Assembly (NCBI GenBank): GCA_012031265.1
Contig: JAAUTY010000003.1
Span: forward strand, 62,001 to 126,000
Direction of reading: 5' to 3'
Length of the DNA stretch: 64,000 bases
Origin: Spirulinaceae cyanobacterium SM2_1_0
GTDB lineage: Bacteria; Cyanobacteriota; Cyanobacteriia; Cyanobacteriales; Spirulinaceae
Under the pieces are notes generated by a model. The model saw only the letters and a program-made list of their open reading frames with translations. It was not told the DNA's origin and searched no databases. Within the stretch, counting starts at the first letter, position 1; each line of letters opens with the position of its first letter. This document shows, piece after piece, positions 32,990-40,644 of this stretch. Both the position numbers and the translations under genes were made by a program.

Positions 32990-33496
32990 ATGCCCTTGCC
33001 CGAATCCCCCGCATCGCTGCCTAGCACCGCCGGTCTGTCTTGGTACGCCGTTCCCGAAGCCGTCAAGCAATGGCTGGCGATCGCGTCGGAACATTGGGAT
33101 GAGCCAGAAGTGGGCGATCGCTACATGGATCGCGCCCTCGAGCAGGCCAGTGATTGCCCCGATGTCTTGGTCTCGGCCTATCGTTACTTCTTCTACACCC
33201 ACAACTACCCACGGGCGCTGCAAATCACCGACACTGTGCTCGCCACCGTCAGCGCTAGCCATGCCATGCCCGCTGTGTGGTCGGAGCGGAAACTGTTCCT
33301 GAGCCAGCACCGTGAGGAACCCGCGATCCGGCTGTACATCAATGCCTACGCCGCTTCCGGTCTGATCCGCGCCCGGCTCGGCGAGGTTGACCGCGCCAAG
33401 CAAATCGCCGCGCAAGTCAGCGAACTGGAAAACCAGAACGAATTTGGCGGCAAAGTTATTCACGATATTCTCAATGCGTCGGATGAGGAAGAGTAA
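32990..33496 (+). CDS. TPR-like helical protein of unknown function
   Basis: 168 residues from the ATG at 32990; a GTG at 32969 is possible. Helical repeats are suggested by YMDRALEQASDCPDVLVSAYRYFFYTHNYPRALQITD and AASGLIRARLGEVDRAKQIA, which have tetratricopeptide spacing and the usual Ala/Gly/Tyr positions. It ends in an acidic tail. A protein-protein interaction role is inferred from the fold only. A copy of the dispersed repeat begins just after its stop. Confidence 0.65.
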   Translation: MPLPESPASLPSTAGLSWYAVPEAVKQWLAIASEHWDEPEVGDRYMDRALEQASDCPDVLVSAYRYFFYTHNYPRALQITDTVLATVSASHAMPAVWSERKLFLSQHREEPAIRLYINAYAASGLIRARLGEVDRAKQIAAQVSELENQNEFGGKVIHDILNASDEEE

Positions 33497-33501
33497 TCCC
33501 C

Positions 33502-33646
33502 AGTCCGAGTTTTTGCCCCAAAAATGAAATGCGCCGTAGGGGAAGGCTTCAAACCCTCCTACGATAAAAATGAAATGCGCCGTAGGGAAAGGTTTCAAAC
33601 CCTCCTGCGATTGTGATTTTCGGGGTTCACGATACGAATTGAGTAC
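33502..33646. repeat. Dispersed palindromic repeat, copy B with internal duplication
   Basis: Same family as 11000-11102 and in the same order of blocks. Here the middle part (AAAAATGAAATGCGCCGTAGGG with following TTTCAAACCCTCC) occurs twice in tandem, once at about 33521-33563 and again at about 33565-33608. A short frame beginning MKCAVGKGFKPS runs through the second unit. Confidence 0.82.
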
Positions 33647-33715
33647 CCGGCCCCGCCTCCGCTGTCCGCTGGCTGCCACTGGCAAACCGTCGTGCGACGG
33701 TGACCTTGCCTCCCG

Positions 33716-34777
33716 CTATAGAAACTCCTCGTATTGCGGGTCAGCTTGCAATTGCTTCAGGAGCTTCTTGATGTCTTGGGTACGATCCTTGCGGGCGACC
33801 AGCGTGACCTTGCCGTCGCGGACAATGACGATATCTTCTAGCCCCAGCGTCGCGACAATCTCGTGGTCGTCGCTGGCATAGATGATTGCGCCCTGGGTAT
33901 CGAGATCGATGTGCCGTGCCAAATCAAGATTTTTCGCCTCGCCCTGGCGCAGCCGTGCCAGCGCATTCCAGTCGCCGAGGTCGTCCCAGCCGAAGCTGAC
34001 CGGCAGCACACAAGCCAGTTGCGTCTGCTCCATCACCGCATAGTCGATGCTCTTTTTCGGCAGATTGCTGTAAGCGGCGACGCCCTGAGCGGCTAGCGGC
34101 TCCAGGATCTGCGGCGCATAAGCCTGCAACTCGGCCAGCATCGTACTGACCTGGAAAACAAACATCCCACTGTTCCAACTGAAGCGCTGGGTGGCGATAA
34201 ACTCGGCAGCGGTTTTATGATCCGGCTTTTCGGTGAAGCGCTGCACCTGGAAGGCGGGCAGCCCACCAAATTCTCCCTTCGCTGCGCCCTGCTCGATGTA
34301 GCCGTAGCCCGTTGCCGCATAGGTCGGGGTGATGCCCAGAGTGACGATCGCGCGGTCTTGGGCCGCTAAAGTGCTAGCAGCCTGGAGCGTTTGGGTAAAG
34401 CGGTCTTGATTGTCAATCCAGTGGTCGGCGGGAAAGAAACCCGCGATCGCCGCCTCCCCGTAGCGCTCGGCGATCGCCAAGCTCCCCCAAGCCACTGCGG
34501 CGGCTGTGTCGCGCCCTTCAGGTTCGATTAATAGATTGTCAGCCGGTAGCTCCGGCAGTTGCGCGCGAATGCCGTCGGCTAGGGCGGCCGAAGCGATCAC
34601 CCACATTTTTTGCCAGTCGCCCGCGAGCGGTAGGAGGCGATCGCCCGTCGCTTGCAGCAAGCTGCGGCCGCTACCATCCAGACTGAGAAATTGCTTCGGG
34701 CGCTGGCGACGACTCAGGGGCCAAAAGCGCTCACCTTTGCCGCCAGCTAGGATAACGGGGATTGGGGAATGATTCAC
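33716..34777 (-). CDS. Mannose-1-phosphate guanylyltransferase
   Basis: 353 residues from a GTG at 34777; a TTG farther upstream is less likely. The nucleotidyltransferase signature ILAGGKGERFWPLSR and RPKQFL, then PADHWI, FTEKPD and WNSGMFVF are all present. It makes GDP-mannose from mannose-1-phosphate and GTP for polysaccharides and lipoprotein glycans. The C-terminal mannose-6-phosphate isomerase domain of the longer bifunctional type is absent. Confidence 0.92.
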   Translation of the reverse strand: MNHSPIPVILAGGKGERFWPLSRRQRPKQFLSLDGSGRSLLQATGDRLLPLAGDWQKMWVIASAALADGIRAQLPELPADNLLIEPEGRDTAAAVAWGSLAIAERYGEAAIAGFFPADHWIDNQDRFTQTLQAASTLAAQDRAIVTLGITPTYAATGYGYIEQGAAKGEFGGLPAFQVQRFTEKPDHKTAAEFIATQRFSWNSGMFVFQVSTMLAELQAYAPQILEPLAAQGVAAYSNLPKKSIDYAVMEQTQLACVLPVSFGWDDLGDWNALARLRQGEAKNLDLARHIDLDTQGAIIYASDDHEIVATLGLEDIVIVRDGKVTLVARKDRTQDIKKLLKQLQADPQYEEFL

Positions 34778-34889
34778 GGTCTTTCGCTCGCGTCGATTTA
34801 ACCCTAGCAAATCCTTTCCAATAGAGAAACCCCGGTCAGCGAATACCAGTAATTCGCGGTGTGTGGAGTTCGATCCTTACAATCTATGC

Positions 34890-35299
34890 AGGTGAGCAGA
34901 TGTTCTCAACAGCGCGATCGCCGCACGACCCGCTCGAAGCAGAGCGTGACACTGGGCAGTAGTGAATGCCACCGCGATGTCAACTGGAATGTGCTGCCCG
35001 CGCCCGTGCAAACGCAATGGGAGAGTGATCTAGCTGTGCTGATTCATCCCCTGAACGAGCAGATCAAAATCGCCTAAGACGCAGAGGCGAATCTCGAAGG
35101 GCTGAAAAAAGCCGAGCACATGAAGGAGCGGACGGGCGAAAACTTCCAGGGCCTGATCGTCGGTGTGCAGTCCTACGGTTGCTTCGTAGAGATCGAGGAG
35201 TTGCTGGTCGAAGGCCTGGTTCACGTTAGCTCACTCAAGCAAGATTTTGACTTGACTGTTGTTGTCAATCACAAACTCGACCGTTGTCCGGCAAGGTAA
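34890..35299 (+). pseudogene. Ribonuclease R-like C-terminal fragment (S1 domain), inactivated
   Basis: One frame carries CSQQRDRRTTRSKQ, then WNVLPAPVQTQWESDLAVL, a stop (TAA 35075-35077), then in the same frame GLKKAEHMKERTGENF, GVQSYGCFVEIEELLVEGLV and HVSSLKQD. This is the S1-domain region near the end of cyanobacterial RNase II/R proteins. The catalytic RNB domain is absent, and similarity stops abruptly after SSLKQD. It is a decayed gene fragment, probably left by deletion or recombination. Confidence 0.72.
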
Positions 35300-35613
35300 T
35301 TTGTCCGTTATCAGTCACGGTTGTACTTAGCATCGCTGGAATGGCGGCGAGTTGATTTTTACTACAATTTTAACCCAATACTTGTGGTTGTCCCAATGTG
35401 TCGCGAAGTGCCAGCTTGTCCGCGACAGCGATACAGCATCGCGACCAAAGTGAAGAGTCTCCCAGTGTTTTTTGGCAATCCGCAGTCCGTGATCGAGGCT
35501 GAAACCGCCCACGACGACCGCCAGCAAGCGCGCAAGGCTATGGCAAGATGGGGAAGAACAAAATTTCGATGCGGCCGGAAGTGAGCAACTGGCTGGCGAT
35601 CGCAAGGGGGGAC

Positions 35614-36744
35614 ATGAACGCTGCACAAATGTTTTGGCAAACCTGGGGCCGCCGCCTACTCCGCACCGTGGCGATCGCGCTGCTGCTGGTACCGCTGTCG
35701 CTGACCCTCAGTGCAGCCTGGTGGGATACCGGTGATTCGCCCGCCCGCAGAAGTCAACTGGCGCAGGGCAATGCGGTTACCGACCCCACCGCGATCCTGC
35801 GGAATGCGCTGCCGATTGAGAACAAATCGGTGCGTCTTCTGCAAGCCCGCCTCGAAGATATTTCTGAGGGGCTGCGAAGCAAACGCTGGAGCCTCGTGAC
35901 CCGCGATGTTAAGGAGGCAGCTCTCGTCCTCAACTACGACCGCAGCAAGATCCTTGCTAGTGTTCCCGCAGATCGCCAACCCCAAGCCGAGACCTTACTC
36001 GACCAGTTGAGTGCAGGAATTGTAGACCTGCGCGCGTCTGCTGACGACCGCGATAAAAGCGCCGTTTGGAAGAGCCGCCGCGAAATGCTCAATGCCATCA
36101 CGACATTGGAAGAGTTGATGGTGACCGGATTCCCCTTTGAAGTTCCGGCTGAGTATGCTGACCTCCCCCAACTCAAGGGACGAGCGACCGTCAAGATGAT
36201 CACCGAGAAAGGCGATCTCTACATCGTCGCCGACGGCTACAATGCCCCCGTGAATGCTGGTAACTTCATCGATCTGGTTCAGCGTGGCTTCTACGATGGA
36301 CTGACCTTTCTGCCCAGCCAGGATTACGTTTTGCAGACCGGTGATCCGCCCGGCGAGGCGGTTGGCTTCATCGACCCGGACACGGGTGAATACCGCGCCA
36401 TGCCGCTCGAAGTCAAGATTGCGGATGAAGAACAGCCAATTTACAGCATCACCCTCGAAAATGCTGGGTTTTACCTCGCTCAGCCCGCCCTACCCTTCAG
36501 CGCCTATGGCACAGTAGCTCTGGCGCGTCCGGGTGATGATCCCAATGGTGGCTCGTCACAGTTCTTCTTTTTCCTCTTCGATACCGAACTCACCCCGCCG
36601 GGTTTCAATCTGCTCGACGGACGCTACTCGGTCTTCGGCTACGTCGTCGAGGGCAAAGAGACCTTGGAAAACCTGAAAGTGGGCGACAAAATCCTCAGCG
36701 CTGAGGTTGTGCGGGGTGCGGAAAATCTCGTCCAGCCCAGCTAG
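35614..36744 (+). CDS. Cyclophilin-type peptidyl-prolyl isomerase, TLP40/CYP38-like
   Basis: 376 residues from the ATG at 35614 (AAGGGGGG upstream). An N-terminal hydrophobic segment (LLRTVAIALLLVPLSLTL) is a signal for export to the lumen or periplasm. A helical domain (about 60-180) precedes the cyclophilin domain (NAPVNAGNFIDLVQRGFYDGLTF, NGGSSQFFFFLFD, FGYVVEG). This two-domain plan is that of thylakoid-lumen CYP38/TLP40, which helps photosystem II assembly. That role is inferred by family. thiL begins 12 bases later. Confidence 0.9.
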   Translation: MNAAQMFWQTWGRRLLRTVAIALLLVPLSLTLSAAWWDTGDSPARRSQLAQGNAVTDPTAILRNALPIENKSVRLLQARLEDISEGLRSKRWSLVTRDVKEAALVLNYDRSKILASVPADRQPQAETLLDQLSAGIVDLRASADDRDKSAVWKSRREMLNAITTLEELMVTGFPFEVPAEYADLPQLKGRATVKMITEKGDLYIVADGYNAPVNAGNFIDLVQRGFYDGLTFLPSQDYVLQTGDPPGEAVGFIDPDTGEYRAMPLEVKIADEEQPIYSITLENAGFYLAQPALPFSAYGTVALARPGDDPNGGSSQFFFFLFDTELTPPGFNLLDGRYSVFGYVVEGKETLENLKVGDKILSAEVVRGAENLVQPS

Positions 36745-36756
36745 TGCGCACCGTTG

Positions 36757-37755
36757 ATGAGTGCTGAGCAAACGGTCGGTGAGATCGGCGAACAAGGCTT
36801 GCTTGAACTCGTTCAGTCGTTCTGCTCCGGTGACCTCGTGGGTGACGATGCGGCGCTGTTGACGATTCCCCCGCAGCAGAGTTTGGTCGTCTCCAGCGAT
36901 ACATTGGTGGATGGCATTCACTTCAGCGATCGCACCACGCCCCCCCATGCCGCGGGCTGGCGGGCGGCTGCCGCCAACCTCTCCGACTTGGCGGCGATGG
37001 GTGCTCAGCCGCTCGCCCTGACGATCAGCCTGAGTTTGCCCCGAGAGCAATCCGTCGCCTGGGTACTGGAACTCTATCGGGGTCTGACTGCTTGCTGTCA
37101 GCGCTATGGTGCTGTAGTGGCTGGGGGTGATCTCTCGCGCTCGCCCACGGTGGCGATCGCCATCACCGCCCTCGGCAGCGTCACTCCCGCTCAGGCCCTA
37201 CGCCGTCAGACGGCCCAACCCGGAGATGCAATTGTCGCGACGGGCTGGCACGGAGCCTCGCGCGCCGGTTTAGAGCTACTTCTGCATCCGCAAGCCGGAC
37301 AAATGCTGGCGGCTGAGGCGCGCGATCGCCTCATCTGTGCCCACCAATATCCGCGCCCCCGCTTCGATGTCCTGCCCTACCTTGAAGCATTGACCCTGGA
37401 ACACCCTCCAGCAGCGATGGACAGCAGCGACGGCCTCGCCGATGCCGTCTTGCAGCTCTGCCGTACTAGTGGTGTCGGGGCGCGCCTTGATGGTGCAGCT
37501 TTACCCATGCCGCCAGAGTTGGCATCCTGGCTGGCGTCGGAAACTGCTCTGGAATGGACGCTCTATGGGGGTGAGGATTTTGAGCTTGTCCTGTGTTTGC
37601 CAGAGGGGGCAGCGCGATCGCTCGTGGCCGCGCTCGGTCACGGCGCGGCGATCATCGGGCAAATCACCGCCGGTTCCGAGGTGACCTTGAGCACTCCGGA
37701 CGGTAGCTCGCCTGAACAGACTCTGACCTTGACGCGAGGCTTCCAGCATTTCTAG
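36757..37755 (+). CDS. thiL: Thiamine-monophosphate kinase
   Basis: 332 residues. It phosphorylates thiamine monophosphate to thiamine diphosphate. Family marks: GDDAALL, SSDTLVDGIHF, AAANLSDLAAMGAQPLALT, VVAGGDLSRSP, MDSSDGLADAVLQLC, and YGGEDFELVLCLP. It follows the cyclophilin gene by 12 bases, so the two are probably one transcript. No thiamine riboswitch is seen upstream. Confidence 0.95.
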   Translation: MSAEQTVGEIGEQGLLELVQSFCSGDLVGDDAALLTIPPQQSLVVSSDTLVDGIHFSDRTTPPHAAGWRAAAANLSDLAAMGAQPLALTISLSLPREQSVAWVLELYRGLTACCQRYGAVVAGGDLSRSPTVAIAITALGSVTPAQALRRQTAQPGDAIVATGWHGASRAGLELLLHPQAGQMLAAEARDRLICAHQYPRPRFDVLPYLEALTLEHPPAAMDSSDGLADAVLQLCRTSGVGARLDGAALPMPPELASWLASETALEWTLYGGEDFELVLCLPEGAARSLVAALGHGAAIIGQITAGSEVTLSTPDGSSPEQTLTLTRGFQHF

Positions 37756-37790
37756 CACAGGTAGGCAACCCAGCCTAAATGACCAGAGTT

Positions 37791-38741
37791 CTAAACATCG
37801 TCGGTAAACCCGGCCACTTCGGCCAGCACATACAGCGGTCGGCCCTTGACCTCTTCGTAGATACGGCCGATGTATTCACCCAAGATGCCGATGCTGACCA
37901 GTTGCACCGCGCCGAGGAAGAAGATCGCGATCAAAATCGTCGCCAGTCCCGTGAGCGCTGAATCCGGAGCGACGATGCGCCAGTAGAGCACCCAAAACAC
38001 CATCACGATCGCCACAAACGCGGCAAATAGTCCCATGTAGGTCGCCAGCCGTAGGGGAACGCGCGAGAAGGAGACCAGCCCGTTGAGGGCGAGCGACAAA
38101 GATTTCCGCAGCGTATATTTCACGCTACCCGCGAAGCGTGAGTCGCGCTCGAAGTAGACGGCGGTTTGACGCAAGCCGATCCAAGCCCGCAGGCCGCGCA
38201 GGTAGCGATTGCGTTCGGGCATGGCATTCATAGCGGCGATCGCCTGCCGATCGAGCAAGCAAAAATCTCCCGTATCAGCAGGAATATCAACATTCGCCAG
38301 CCGCCGCAGCAGCCGATAAAACAGGTAGGCGAGCAGACGCTTGCCAGGGCCTTCCTGCCGCCGCTTCAGGCGCTGGGCATAGACGATATGGTAGCCCTGC
38401 TGCCAGCGCGCCACCATTTCCAGCGCCAGTTCCGGCGGGTCTTGTAGATCGGCATCGAGGATGATCGCCGCTTGCCCCCGCGCAAAGTTGAGACCGGCGG
38501 TGACAGCGATCTGGTGACCGAAGTTGCGGGCGAGGCTGAGGTAGCAGCAGCGGGGATCGCGATCGCGCAGGTCGCGCAGGAGTGACAAGGAGCGATCGCG
38601 GCTGCCATCGTCAATGAAGATAAACTCGACCTCGGCTTGGAGGCGATCGCCGGTCGCCGCCAGACGCCGATAGAGTTCGGGGATGTTGCTCTCCTCGTTA
38701 TAAATCGGGATGACAAAGGAGTAGACCGGTGGCATAGGCAT
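37791..38741 (-). CDS. Family 2 glycosyltransferase (dolichol-phosphate mannosyltransferase / GtrB type)
   Basis: 316 residues from the ATG at 38741; another ATG is two codons later and the frame is open to 39161. The GT-A domain shows [24 protein letters not shown], and the DLQDPPE nucleotide-sugar/metal motif ([11 protein letters not shown]). Two C-terminal membrane helices follow. Such enzymes transfer a sugar to a lipid carrier at the membrane. Its start region is divergent from the riboswitch-controlled genes. Confidence 0.9.
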   Translation of the reverse strand: MPMPPVYSFVIPIYNEESNIPELYRRLAATGDRLQAEVEFIFIDDGSRDRSLSLLRDLRDRDPRCCYLSLARNFGHQIAVTAGLNFARGQAAIILDADLQDPPELALEMVARWQQGYHIVYAQRLKRRQEGPGKRLLAYLFYRLLRRLANVDIPADTGDFCLLDRQAIAAMNAMPERNRYLRGLRAWIGLRQTAVYFERDSRFAGSVKYTLRKSLSLALNGLVSFSRVPLRLATYMGLFAAFVAIVMVFWVLYWRIVAPDSALTGLATILIAIFFLGAVQLVSIGILGEYIGRIYEEVKGRPLYVLAEVAGFTDDV

Positions 38742-38839
38742 GATCAGCACACTGCCGAGCATTTTAGCCCGTCTGTTGTAGCAGGTCAGACTGAGGCAAA
38801 GTCGCCGCCGCCGGATCAGAATCACTGTGTGAATTTCTG

Positions 38840-38880
38840 TAACACACTTGACAAAAACCCGAAAAACGGTAACTATAGAT
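38840..38880 (+). promoter_or_regulatory. Promoter of the first riboswitch unit with near-match NtcA site
   Basis: A perfect -35 TTGACA (38849-38854) precedes TAACTATAGA (38871-38880), which holds a TATAGA -10-like box. Spacing to that box is 20 bases, or 16 to TAACTA. The -35 box is overlapped by GTA-N8-GAC (38840-38853), one base from the NtcA consensus GTA-N8-TAC. If NtcA binds here it could block or activate transcription. This is inferred from sequence only. Confidence 0.5.
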
Positions 38881-38892
38881 ACAGAACAAAGC

Positions 38893-38990
38893 AATCGTTC
38901 ATCCCCGCCAGTCACTGGCAGTGGGACGGAAGTAGGGAGAATGTCCCGAAGGAACGCGCCTCGGAAGCTCTGCATTATTCTCAAGAGGCG
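38893..38990 (+). ncRNA. Glutamine riboswitch (glnA RNA motif), copy 1
   Basis: Stem P1 is CGTTC (38896-38900) with GAACG (38952-38956). P2 is TCCC/GGGA, carrying an extra hairpin GCCAG/CTGGC. P3 is GGGA/TCCC. The conserved joining sequences GGACGGAAGTA and GAAGGAACG match the cyanobacterial glnA RNA, which binds L-glutamine. After P1, CGCCTC (38957-38962) is the exact complement of GAGGCG (38985-38990), the ribosome-binding site of the DUF4278 gene at 38997. Translational control through this pairing is inferred. Confidence 0.88.
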
Positions 38991-38996
38991 AAAACC

Positions 38997-39173
38997 ATGA
39001 AACTCTCTTATCGCGGTCACAGCTACGAAGCCAACACCAATCCAGTTGCAGGTCAGGACATAGCCGTCCCTGGCACCTATCGCGGCACGAAGACCACCCT
39101 GCACATGACCCGCGTGCCGGTGCAGCACCAGACGCCGTTGACCTATCGCGGTGTCCGTCACCTCGGCGGCTAA
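38997..39173 (+). CDS. DUF4278 small protein, copy 1 (under glutamine riboswitch)
   Basis: 58 residues, beginning [15 protein letters not shown] and ending [11 protein letters not shown]. Three YRG motifs (residues 5-7, 28-30, 50-52) are the mark of DUF4278, small cyanobacterial proteins of unknown function. GAGGCG lies 6 bases before the ATG. The pI is basic, with several His, Arg and Lys and few acidic residues. Its position behind a glutamine sensor suggests a role in nitrogen response, perhaps as a small inhibitor or regulator like the GS-inactivating factors, although there is no sequence likeness to those. Confidence 0.88.
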   Translation: MKLSYRGHSYEANTNPVAGQDIAVPGTYRGTKTTLHMTRVPVQHQTPLTYRGVRHLGG

Positions 39174-39228
39174 AGCTGCAATTGAATGTGCTGATTGTCC
39201 GATTTTGATTGAATTGCATTCCGCATTG

Positions 39229-39313
39229 AGCGTTCATCCCCCTAGTGGGGACGGAAGTAAGGGCAAAACCCTGAAGGAACGCGCCTCGTCAACTCAATAT
39301 TGCCTAGGAGGCG
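39229..39313 (+). ncRNA. Glutamine riboswitch (glnA RNA motif), copy 2
   Basis: P1 is CGTTC (39231-39235) with GAACG (39277-39281). P2 is TCCCC/GGGGA with loop CTAGT. P3 is AGGG/CCCT with loop CAAAA. The same GGACGGAAGTA and GAAGGAACG cores occur as in copy 1, while P2 and P3 pair with different bases, which supports the fold. CGCCTC (39282-39287) complements GAGGCG (39308-39313) at the next ribosome-binding site. It begins about 55 bases after the first DUF4278 stop, so it may lie in the same transcript. Confidence 0.88.
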
Positions 39314-39319
39314 AAGATC

Positions 39320-39493
39320 ATGAAACTTTCTTATCGCGGTCACAGCTACGAAACCCGTAACAACGCCGTTGCGAGCAACGTTGAAGTCCAAGGTCAGTAT
39401 CGTGGTGTGAAGGCGGCGCTGCACTCGGCGCGTCTGCCAGTCCAGCACGACAATCAATTGACCTATCGCGGCGTTCGCTACACGGGCGGCTAG
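39320..39493 (+). CDS. DUF4278 small protein, copy 2 (under glutamine riboswitch)
   Basis: 57 residues, [17 protein letters not shown] to LTYRGVRYTGG. The first ten residues and the end are nearly identical to copy 1, and the middle differs (YRGVKAALHSARLPVQHDN). AGGAGGCG precedes the ATG by 6 bases. The YRG motif occurs three times. The tandem arrangement arose by duplication of the whole unit (riboswitch plus gene). Function unknown. Confidence 0.88.
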   Translation: MKLSYRGHSYETRNNAVASNVEVQGQYRGVKAALHSARLPVQHDNQLTYRGVRYTGG

Positions 39494-39634
39494 GATGCCA
39501 GTACAGAAACGCGGTTTCTTTACTGAGAAGCGTGAAATCTCGTCCACTCACCCACGAAGAAGCCGGGTTTCTATGACTACTGAACCGATACTCTCGGTTC
39601 TGCACCGCCTGCAAACTGAATGAACGACTGAATG

Positions 39635-39670
39635 AAGCCAAGCGAGGATATATCCTCCGCTTGGCTTTTA
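39635..39670. terminator. Terminator between the DUF4278 pair and larE
   Basis: AAGCCAAGCG (39635-39644) pairs with CGCTTGGCTT (39658-39667), enclosing AGGATATATCCT, itself palindromic, and is followed by TTA. The A-rich left and T-rich right sides allow use from both directions. It lies about 140 bases after the second DUF4278 stop and about 40 bases from the larE end. Confidence 0.75.
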
Positions 39671-39710
39671 TCCTGGGTCACAGTTGGGACGCTGGCTCTC
39701 GCCATTGCAG

Positions 39711-40594
39711 TCATTGAGCCGTCGCCGTGGCGACGACTTCAGGAGCGAGCACACGGTTGAGTTTGCCGCTGCGGTAACCTTCGAGGTCGAGGCTGACGTA
39801 CTGGAAGCCAAAATCTTGAAAAGCTGCAACGAGAGCGTCAAGATCAGTCTGGGCAACAAAATCACGAATCTGCGCGGGGGGAAGTTCGATGCGGGCGGTG
39901 TCTCCGGCAGAGCGCACGCGCAGACTCCGCCAGCCAAGGTTGCGGAGATACACTTCGGCACGACCGACTCGCTGGAGCTTCGCCAGGTCAATGCTCTCGC
40001 CGTAGGGAAAGCGGGAGCTAAGGCAGGGCTGAGCGGGCTTGTCCCACCAGGGGATGCCGAGGTGGCGGCTGATCTCGCGGACTTCGGCTTTACTGATGCC
40101 GATTTCGGCTAAGGGCGATCGCACCCCTCGCTCTTGAGCCGCCTGGATGCCCGGCCGATAGTCGCGGAGGTCATCGGCATTGACGCCATCGACGACGTAG
40201 GGATAGCCGCGCTCAATCGCCAGCGGCTTGAGGGTGTCGTGGAGTTCACTTTTGCAAAATAACAGCGGTTAACTGGATTGGACGCATAATTGGGGTTGGT
40301 AAGTTCGTGCGTCTCGACCAGTTCGTGCCTCAGACTGAGCGCGTCCGCTTGTTGGCAGGCTGCCTCGAGGTCTTCGGGTAATAATGAGGGAGACACGGCG
40401 GTGACGGCGAGGACGCGATCGCCCAGCACGTCCAAGGCAATCTTGGCGACGAGGGTGCTGTCAATCCCGCCCGAGTAGGCGACGAGAGCCTGCTCCATTG
40501 AGACAAAAAGTTCGCGCAGTTGCTCGAGTTTGGCTGCGATCATCGGTAAATGGCTGTCAGTCAACAGGCTTCTATTGTACTCATCGCTTACCAT
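39711..40594 (-). pseudogene. larE: LarE-type ATP-dependent sacrificial sulfur transferase, frameshifted
   Basis: Two overlapping frames together make a normal LarE of about 290 residues. The first (40109-40594) has the PP-loop YSGGIDSTLVAK and NPVNRCYF. The second (39711-40124) has SPLAEIGISKAEVREISR and PCLSSRFPYGE. The sequence coding for NRCYF-CK has four T where five are needed (plus strand AAAA near 40256-40259); restoring one base gives NRCYFCKSELHDTLKPL and rejoins the frames. LarE gives up a cysteine sulfur to make the nickel-pincer cofactor. Possibly a sequencing error. Confidence 0.85.
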
Positions 40595-40644
40595 TGGCGG
40601 CTCACAGTTCGGTTTTGATGACTTACTGCTGATTACTCACGCTC

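Noticed and set aside
32595-33302. Long plus-strand frame overlapping the TPR-like gene
   Set aside because: Arg/Ser/Pro-rich shadow composition in a different frame from a gene with better codon pattern and motif content.
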